From Peptococcaceae bacterium (GTDB lineage: Bacteria > Bacillota > Desulfitobacteriia > Desulfitobacteriales > Desulfitobacteriaceae), in assembly GCA_031289735.1 (NCBI GenBank), contig JAITOV010000046.1, positions 1 to 32,159 on the forward strand: 32,159 bases of DNA. The letters run 5' to 3'. Each line of letters opens with the position of its first letter. The stretch's first letter is position 1. This document shows, one piece after another, positions 26,685 through 32,159 of this stretch. The notes under the pieces were generated by a model. It was not told the origin of the DNA. It ran no database searches and saw only the letters and a list, made by a program, of their open reading frames with translations. Position numbers and translations under genes: made by a program.

Positions 26685-27578
26685 TCACTGCTTAGCCCGG
26701 GGATGCGCTTTGGCGTAGACTTCCTTCAATCGTTCACGGGTCAAATGCGTATAAATCTGGGTCGAAGATAACTGTTTATGCCCCAGCAATTCCTGTACCG
26801 TGCGCAAATCCGCGCCTCCATCCAAGAGGTGCGTGGCAAAAGAATGCCGCAGCATATGCGGATGAACATGCTGCGCTTGACCAGATGAGCGCGCCAGGCG
26901 TTCCAGAATTCGCCTGACCGCGCGCGCCGATAGACGATCCCCTCTTTTACCCAACAACAACGCCGGATGAGCATCCTCACGCTGCGCCAGATAAGCGGTC
27001 ATGACTTTCAAAGCATACGGCGTTACCGGAACGATCCGGTCCTTGCGCCCTTTTCCTCTGATTTTCAGAATATCCGCGTTGATTTCCAGATCCCCTCTAT
27101 CCAGTCCCACCAATTCACTGACCCGCAATCCGGAACCGTATAACAACTCGATGATCAGCTGATCGCGCAAACCCCAGATATCTGTCAGATCCGCCGTCTC
27201 CAGCATCCGCTGCATCTGATCTTGAAAGAGAAACTTCGGCAGCAGACGTCCGAGTTTAGGGCTGGCGATCCGCTGCAGCGGATTTTGCGTTAAGGTTCCA
27301 TCCCGGCAAAAGAACTTAAAAAATGTGCGCAGCGCCGCCAGTTTGCGCGCGATCGTCTTACGCGTCACGCGCTGTTCAACCAGGTGGCTTAAATAACCGC
27401 GTACCAGCCAGGAATCAACGTGTTCGATGGTCAGGTCGCTGAGCTCCAAGTTCAAAGCTTGCTCGGCATAATCGCTGAATTGCAGCAGATCTCTATTATA
27501 GGCAGAAATGGTCAATTCCGCCTTATTCTGCGTTTTCAAATAGCTGCAAAACAGATCTACGGCATCATTCATCATCAT
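26685..27578 (-). CDS. xerC: Tyrosine recombinase XerC
   Basis: 297 aa, normal length. It resolves chromosome dimers at dif together with a partner recombinase. The N-terminal SAM-like domain (1-90) is followed by the catalytic domain with Arg152 (GSGLRVSEL), Lys177 (GKGRKDR), His241/Arg244 (HMLRHSFATHLL), His267 (LLGHKQL) and the nucleophile Tyr276 (STQIYTHLT). All catalytic residues are present. It corresponds to B. subtilis codV by position. Three successive ATGs make the exact start uncertain by up to two codons. Confidence 0.95.
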   Translation of the reverse strand: MMMNDAVDLFCSYLKTQNKAELTISAYNRDLLQFSDYAEQALNLELSDLTIEHVDSWLVRGYLSHLVEQRVTRKTIARKLAALRTFFKFFCRDGTLTQNPLQRIASPKLGRLLPKFLFQDQMQRMLETADLTDIWGLRDQLIIELLYGSGLRVSELVGLDRGDLEINADILKIRGKGRKDRIVPVTPYALKVMTAYLAQREDAHPALLLGKRGDRLSARAVRRILERLARSSGQAQHVHPHMLRHSFATHLLDGGADLRTVQELLGHKQLSSTQIYTHLTRERLKEVYAKAHPRAKQ

Positions 27579-27624
27579 CGGCTCGGCCTCCCATCACCAG
27601 ATCCATGCAAGAGTTATGTAAGGG

Positions 27625-28953
27625 TTAGCCAATTCCTTGTTCTACCATAAAGCCATCCAGCGCGCTCAGAGCACGCTGGGCGATCTTGGCGTTCTTCTCA
27701 CGCTTGCCCCGGATGCGTTCCGGCCAGGGAGGCAGCAAGCCAAAATTGATATTCATCGGTTGAAAATCCTGACTCGGCGAACCTGCCACATGCCTGGCTA
27801 AACCGCCTAGGGCTGTTTCCGCAGGGAAAACCAGCGTCTCCCGGCCGTTTATCCTGCGCCAGGCGTTTAACCCCGCTGTCAAACCGCTGGCCGCGGATTC
27901 TACATATCCTTCTACCCCGGAGATCTGGCCGGCGAAAAAGAGCTCCGGCCGTTTCTTGAGACTATAGTCCGCCCGCAAGAGCTTAGGCGCATTGATAAAT
28001 GTATTTCTGTGCATGACGCCAAAGCGCACAAACTCGGCTTGGCGCAACGCGGGAATCAAGCGAAATACCCTCTGCTGTTCGCCCCATTTTAGACGCGTCT
28101 GAAAACCCACCAGGTTGAGCAGCGTCCCGGCCAGATTCTCCTTACGCAGTTGAACAACCGCATACGGCCGTTGCCCACACGCCGGATCCTGCAAACCAAC
28201 CGGCTTCAGCGGGCCGAATAATAATGTCTGCTCACCGCGTCCAGCCATGACTTCGATGGGCATACACCCTTCAAAGACCGCGAGGCCACCGCCACGTTCC
28301 AAGTCTTTGATTTCAGCGGTCTGCGCTGAGATCAGGGCTTCATAGAAACGCGCGTACTCATCCCGCGTCATTGGGCAATTCAAGTAATCCGCGTCCCCTT
28401 TATCATAGCGGGAAGCCCAAAACGCCCGCGACATATCTACGGATTCCCAAGTGACGATCGGCGCGGCCGCATCATAAAAAGCCAGGTGGGTTTCTCCGGT
28501 CAACTGCTCCACACTGGCTGCCAGACTATCTGATGTTAACGGCCCACTCGCGATAATCACGATCCCCCGGCCCGCGGGGGGGACTTGCCGTACTTCCTGT
28601 CGCCACACCCGAATCAGGGGATGCGCGCGCAGTCTCTGGGTCATCTGTCCCGAAAAGCGTTCCCGATCCACGGCTAAAGCGCCGCCAGCCGGAACCGCGG
28701 TCTCATCCGCCGTTTGAATCACCAGGGAATTCAAACGGCGCATTTCTTCTTTCAATAAACCAACGGCGTTTTCCAAACCGGCGGCCCGCAGGGAATTGCT
28801 ACATACCAATTCCGCAAAATACTCGCTATGATGCGCCGGGGTCATCTTGTCCGGGCGCATCTCATACAGCTCGACCGCCACCGAGCGTTGGGCCAGTTGC
28901 CAGGCAGCTTCCGCTCCAGCCAGTCCCGCTCCGATAATACTAACTTTAGGCAT
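27625..28953 (-). CDS. trmFO: tRNA m5U54 methyltransferase, folate/FAD-dependent
   Basis: 442 aa. TrmFO makes ribothymidine at position 54 of tRNAs, using methylene-tetrahydrofolate and FADH2. The FAD-binding Rossmann motif opens the protein (VSIIGAGLAGAEAAW). Further family segments are YFAELVCSNSLRAAGLENAVG, split over about residues 45-65, and QISGVEGYVESAASGL near the C-terminus. It overlaps the end of topA by 8 bases and precedes xerC, the usual topA-trmFO-xerC order of Bacillota. Confidence 0.96.
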   Translation of the reverse strand: MPKVSIIGAGLAGAEAAWQLAQRSVAVELYEMRPDKMTPAHHSEYFAELVCSNSLRAAGLENAVGLLKEEMRRLNSLVIQTADETAVPAGGALAVDRERFSGQMTQRLRAHPLIRVWRQEVRQVPPAGRGIVIIASGPLTSDSLAASVEQLTGETHLAFYDAAAPIVTWESVDMSRAFWASRYDKGDADYLNCPMTRDEYARFYEALISAQTAEIKDLERGGGLAVFEGCMPIEVMAGRGEQTLLFGPLKPVGLQDPACGQRPYAVVQLRKENLAGTLLNLVGFQTRLKWGEQQRVFRLIPALRQAEFVRFGVMHRNTFINAPKLLRADYSLKKRPELFFAGQISGVEGYVESAASGLTAGLNAWRRINGRETLVFPAETALGGLARHVAGSPSQDFQPMNINFGLLPPWPERIRGKREKNAKIAQRALSALDGFMVEQGIG

Positions 28954-31051
28954 GCTGATCCGCCTCGCCGGTTTTTTCGATCGTCTCGCTATAACGGCAT
29001 TGGTCGTTCGTACACACGATGCGTTTTTGATTGCGTGAAGATTTAATCACCCGCAGCTGACCGCATTTAGGGCAAGGGTCCGACGCTGGCATATCCCAGG
29101 AGAGAAAATTGCATTCCGGATAGGCGCGGCAGCCGAAAAACTTCCGGCCCTTCTTGGAACGGCGCACGACAATCGCGCTGCCGCATAACGGGCATTGCGC
29201 ATCGATCTCTTCCAACAACGGTTTGGTATTACGGCATTCCGGGAACCCCGGGCAGGCCAGAAATTTACCGAATTTGCCCATTTTAATGACCATATTCCGA
29301 CCGCAACGTTCGCAAATTTCTGCTGAAACCTCGTCTTCAATACGCACTTTACCAATTTTGTTCTCCGCTTCGATCAACGTCGCTTCGAATGGCCCATAAA
29401 AGTCACGAATAATATTCTTCCAAGGCGAGTCGCCTTCTTCTACATTATCCAGTAAGTTTTCCATTTTAGCCGTAAATTCGACATTTACAATATTAGGGAA
29501 ATGTTCTTTCAGCAAGGCAATGACGATTTCCCCTAATTCCGTAGGTATGAGTTGTTTCCCCTCCTTCGCCACATAACCACGCGATTGAATCGTCCCGATC
29601 GTCGGCGCATACGTGCTTGGCCGGCCGATGCCTTCTTCCTCCAGCTTACGCACCAGCATAGCTTCCGTATATCTAGGCGGCGGTTCGGTAAAATGCTGTT
29701 TCTCCGTTAATTTCTGCAAATTCACAGCGTCGCCTTTTTGCACGATGATATCAATCCGCGTGTTCTCTTCGTCAACTTCATCCTCACGGCTATCCTGATA
29801 CACCGCTTGATAGCCTGGAAATTTCACTGCCGAAGTATTGGCGCGGAGTAAATAAACTCCGGCTTGCACTTCCACCGTCATCGTATCCAAAACAGCTGAA
29901 CTCATCTGGCTGGACAGAAAGCGCTCCCAGATCAACCGATACAAACGCAATTGCTCACGAGACAGATATTCCTTCACACTTTGCGGCGTCTGAACGACCG
30001 AGGTTGGCCGGATCGCCTCATGGGCTTCTTGCGCTCGTCCTTTGCTCGTATAATGACGCGCGGTTTTGGGATAATAAGGCGCTCCATAGTGTTCCACGAT
30101 ATATTCTTTGGCTTCCTGTTGCGCCGGTTCGGCAATGTGCACAGAATCTGTGCGCATATAGGTAATCAACCCCACGGATCCCCGTTTACCCAGTTCCACC
30201 CCTTCATAGAGCTGCTGAGCCACCATCATCGTCTTGCGGGGAGAAAAATTCAATTTTCTGGAAGCCTCCTGCTGTAAACTGCTGGTAGTAAATGGAGACG
30301 CAGGATTTCTTAGTTTCTCTTTGATCCGCACGTCTGAGACGGTAAATGTGCTTTGCTTCAGCTCCTTCAGGATCAGCTCCGCCTGTTCACGGGAGTGAAT
30401 CTCCGCTTTTTTATTATGCATCTTGACCAGTTTAGCGAGAAATTGCCCTTCAGATGTACTCAGCAAGGCGTCAATACTCCAGTATTCTTCCGCCGCGAAC
30501 ACCCGAATCTCATCCTCCCTGTCGCAGATGATACGCACGGCGACCGATTGCACCCGGCCTCCGCTCAAACCTTTTTTTACCTTACGCCATAGCAACGGGC
30601 TGAGTTGATAACCGATCAAGCGATCCAACACCCGGCGCGCCTGTTGCGCGTCCACACGCTTCATATCGACCTGACGGGCATTATGAATAGCGGCTTCCAC
30701 GGCCTGTTTGGTAATCTCGTGGAATTCGATCCGGCACGCTTCATGCTCATCTAAACCCAGCAAGTGCCCTAAATGCCAGGCGATCGCTTCCCCTTCGCGA
30801 TCAGGGTCCGAAGCCAGCAGTACCTTATCCGCTGTTTTGGCCGATTGTCTTAGTTCTTTAATCAAATCACCTTTGCCGCGAATCGCAATATATTTGGGTT
30901 CAAAGTCATGTTCTACATCAATACCTAACTGACTCTTGGGCAAATCACGCAAATGCCCCATCGATGCTTTGATCACATACTTCTTCCCCAGAAATTTACT
31001 AATTGATTTCGCTTTGGCCGGAGATTCAACGATCACCAAAGTCTTGAGCAT
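28946..31051 (-). CDS. topA: DNA topoisomerase I
   Basis: 701 aa from the ATG at 31051, preceded by GAGGTG; the frame opens six codons earlier without a site. It is a type IA enzyme relaxing negative supercoils. The Toprim domain begins LVIVESPAKAKSI and has ASDPDREGEAIAWH. The active-site Tyr298 is in GLITYMRTDS. The C-terminus carries three four-Cys zinc ribbons: CERCG with CPGFPEC, CPLCG with CRAYPEC, and CPKCG with CTNDQC. A possible weak promoter lies upstream (31092-31122). Confidence 0.97.
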   Translation of the reverse strand: MLKTLVIVESPAKAKSISKFLGKKYVIKASMGHLRDLPKSQLGIDVEHDFEPKYIAIRGKGDLIKELRQSAKTADKVLLASDPDREGEAIAWHLGHLLGLDEHEACRIEFHEITKQAVEAAIHNARQVDMKRVDAQQARRVLDRLIGYQLSPLLWRKVKKGLSGGRVQSVAVRIICDREDEIRVFAAEEYWSIDALLSTSEGQFLAKLVKMHNKKAEIHSREQAELILKELKQSTFTVSDVRIKEKLRNPASPFTTSSLQQEASRKLNFSPRKTMMVAQQLYEGVELGKRGSVGLITYMRTDSVHIAEPAQQEAKEYIVEHYGAPYYPKTARHYTSKGRAQEAHEAIRPTSVVQTPQSVKEYLSREQLRLYRLIWERFLSSQMSSAVLDTMTVEVQAGVYLLRANTSAVKFPGYQAVYQDSREDEVDEENTRIDIIVQKGDAVNLQKLTEKQHFTEPPPRYTEAMLVRKLEEEGIGRPSTYAPTIGTIQSRGYVAKEGKQLIPTELGEIVIALLKEHFPNIVNVEFTAKMENLLDNVEEGDSPWKNIIRDFYGPFEATLIEAENKIGKVRIEDEVSAEICERCGRNMVIKMGKFGKFLACPGFPECRNTKPLLEEIDAQCPLCGSAIVVRRSKKGRKFFGCRAYPECNFLSWDMPASDPCPKCGQLRVIKSSRNQKRIVCTNDQCRYSETIEKTGEADQHA

Positions 31052-31091
31052 ACCCTTCACCTCAAACATTTATCTGGATTCTTCGTTATGT

Positions 31092-31122
31092 AGTATATCT
31101 ATTACCCGAAAATTTATGGCAA
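31092..31122 (-). promoter_or_regulatory. Possible weak topA promoter
   Basis: On the minus strand, a good -10 (TATACT, 31092-31097) has a TTGCCA (31117-31122) 19 bases upstream, longer than ideal. It lies in the 124-bp gap between dprA and topA, so topA may have its own start in addition to readthrough from dprA. Confidence 0.3.
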
Positions 31123-31175
31123 GATGATCATAGGTGTTATCTTAACTGTTTTTGGCAGTACTGTCCAGTCATTGT

Positions 31176-32159
31176 TTATCTGGCTAAGACAAAATGTTGC
31201 CCCGGTAACTGAATGATCCGGTTTTGCAATTCTAATTCCATTAACGTCAGCGCGATGTCTTCGGGCGCTAAAGCGCTTTCGTCTATGATCCGGTCAATAT
31301 GCGCCGGAACATCGCTCAGCAACGCGATGATTTTCTGCTGCGCCGGAGTATCGTTCCCTTCTGAAAAAGCAGGAAACAGGGATGGCGCCTGCCTGCGTAC
31401 CTCACCCAAGATATCCCTGACGCCGGTGATCAACGTCGCCCCTTGTTTGATCAGGTCATGCGTTCCACGGCTCAGCGGACTGAAAATCGGGCCCGGGACG
31501 GCAAACACTTCGCGCCCCTGTTCCAAGGCAAAATCCACCGTGATTAAAGCTCCGCTCTTCTCAGCCGCTTCCACTACGACAACACCCCGCGCGGCGCCAC
31601 TGATCAAGCGGTTGCGCACCGGAAAGTTATTGGCCTCCGGCGGAGTGCCCGGAGTATACTCGCTCAATAAAGCGCCCTGTTCGAGAATTGCCTGCGCCAA
31701 GTGCTGATATTCCGGCGGATAGACCACATCTACGCCACACCCCAGAAAGGCCCAGGTCGTTCCGTGTCCTTCCAGAGCGCCTTTATGCGCCGCCGCGTCA
31801 ATGCCTCGCGCCATACCGCTGACCACAACCAGCCCTTCGCTCACCGTTTCCCGTCCCAGTTGAACAGCCGCAGCTTTTCCATAAGCCGTAGCCTTACGAG
31901 AGCCTACGATCGCTATCGTCTCCGCGCGCGGCTGTAATTGCCCTTTATAATACAGCAACGGCGGAGAATCGCTCAGTTCTGCCAGCAAAAACGGATAGTG
32001 CTCCTCTTCGGAGGCTACCAGCTTGATCCCTTTTTGTTCCAGCGTTTGCGCTACTTGTTCCGGCATGATCGAAGAACGCTGAGTCAGCATTGTTTGCACC
32101 CACGTTTGTCGTTGCAGTAAAACATACGCCTCCGCCGGCGCTTGCCAGGCTTTCTGCGC
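31176..32159 (-). CDS. dprA: DNA processing protein DprA (5' end beyond window)
   Basis: At least 327 codons; the frame is open through the right edge, so the start lies outside. The in-window edge reads AWQAPAEAYVLL, typical of the N-terminal helical part, so the GTG at 32099 is not the true start. DprA loads RecA on incoming single-stranded DNA during transformation. The Rossmann-like core has IAIVGSRKATAYG, VVSGMARGIDAAAHKGAL, LGCGVDVVYPPE and NFPVRNRLISG. A C-terminal winged-helix-like domain (about the last 65 residues) is present. It lies upstream of topA as in many Bacillota. Confidence 0.95.
   Translation of the reverse strand, partial: AQKAWQAPAEAYVLLQRQTWVQTMLTQRSSIMPEQVAQTLEQKGIKLVASEEEHYPFLLAELSDSPPLLYYKGQLQPRAETIAIVGSRKATAYGKAAAVQLGRETVSEGLVVVSGMARGIDAAAHKGALEGHGTTWAFLGCGVDVVYPPEYQHLAQAILEQGALLSEYTPGTPPEANNFPVRNRLISGAARGVVVVEAAEKSGALITVDFALEQGREVFAVPGPIFSPLSRGTHDLIKQGATLITGVRDILGEVRRQAPSLFPAFSEGNDTPAQQKIIALLSDVPAHIDRIIDESALAPEDIALTLMELELQNRIIQLPGQHFVLAR

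Noticed and set aside
1-32159. CRISPR array, tRNA or rRNA gene, prophage or conjugative module
   Set aside because: No regularly spaced repeats, cloverleaf-like sequences, rRNA motifs or phage/conjugation proteins were recognised on either strand; the mobile DNA is limited to the three IS remnants at the left end.

Overview
This is a 32 kb piece of a Bacillota (Firmicutes) chromosome, most probably from the Negativicutes or a related lineage. Three things point there: a PolC-type replicase, CodY with HslVU and XerC upstream of it, and a tandem DUF1659/DUF2922 small-protein pair. The class-level assignment is inference from gene content and order. Apart from two small islands of plus-strand genes, everything is coded on the minus strand, so transcription runs from high to low coordinates.

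Region 8.5-32.2 kb is a conserved housekeeping block. In transcription order it holds dprA (5' end outside the window), topA, trmFO, xerC, hslV, hslU, codY, a small membrane PH-like gene, rpsB, tsf, pyrH, frr, uppS, cdsA, an AI-2E-family membrane protein, dxr, rseP, ispG, proS and polC. It covers DNA uptake and topology, tRNA modification, chromosome-dimer resolution, regulated proteolysis, nutrient sensing, translation (S2, EF-Ts, RRF, ProRS), isoprenoid, lipid-carrier and phospholipid synthesis (Dxr, IspG, UppS, CdsA), envelope stress proteolysis (RseP) and replication. Gaps are mostly short or absent, which suggests long co-transcribed units. They are broken by a strong promoter before rpsB, a clear terminator after tsf and an AT-rich promoter region before hslV.

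Region 3.2-8.5 kb is accessory. An AEC-family transporter follows polC. Two small plus-strand genes (DUF1659, DUF2922) converge on it across a shared hairpin terminator. Next comes a minus-strand efflux operon with its own good promoter: a probable lipoprotein membrane-fusion adaptor followed by two ABC-2 type permeases. No ABC ATPase is visible.

Region 1-3.25 kb is an insertion-sequence graveyard. An IS256-family element (25-bp imperfect terminal repeats, frameshifted and N-terminally deleted transposase, no target duplication) abuts a heavily deleted IS3-family remnant next to the efflux operon. A truncated IS30-type transposase with a perfect 22-bp hairpin lies at the left edge. Between them is one intact-looking small plus-strand gene (zinc ribbon plus PH-like domain), and a gene tail that ends at the IS256 border.

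The most notable points are a PolC that lacks the whole proofreading exonuclease insert while the reading frame stays intact; a CodY-box-like sequence lying exactly inside the promoter spacer of the hslV-hslU-codY unit; and the ATPase-less efflux operon beside the IS scar. I found no CRISPR array, tRNA, rRNA or obvious prophage, and no wholly new system.
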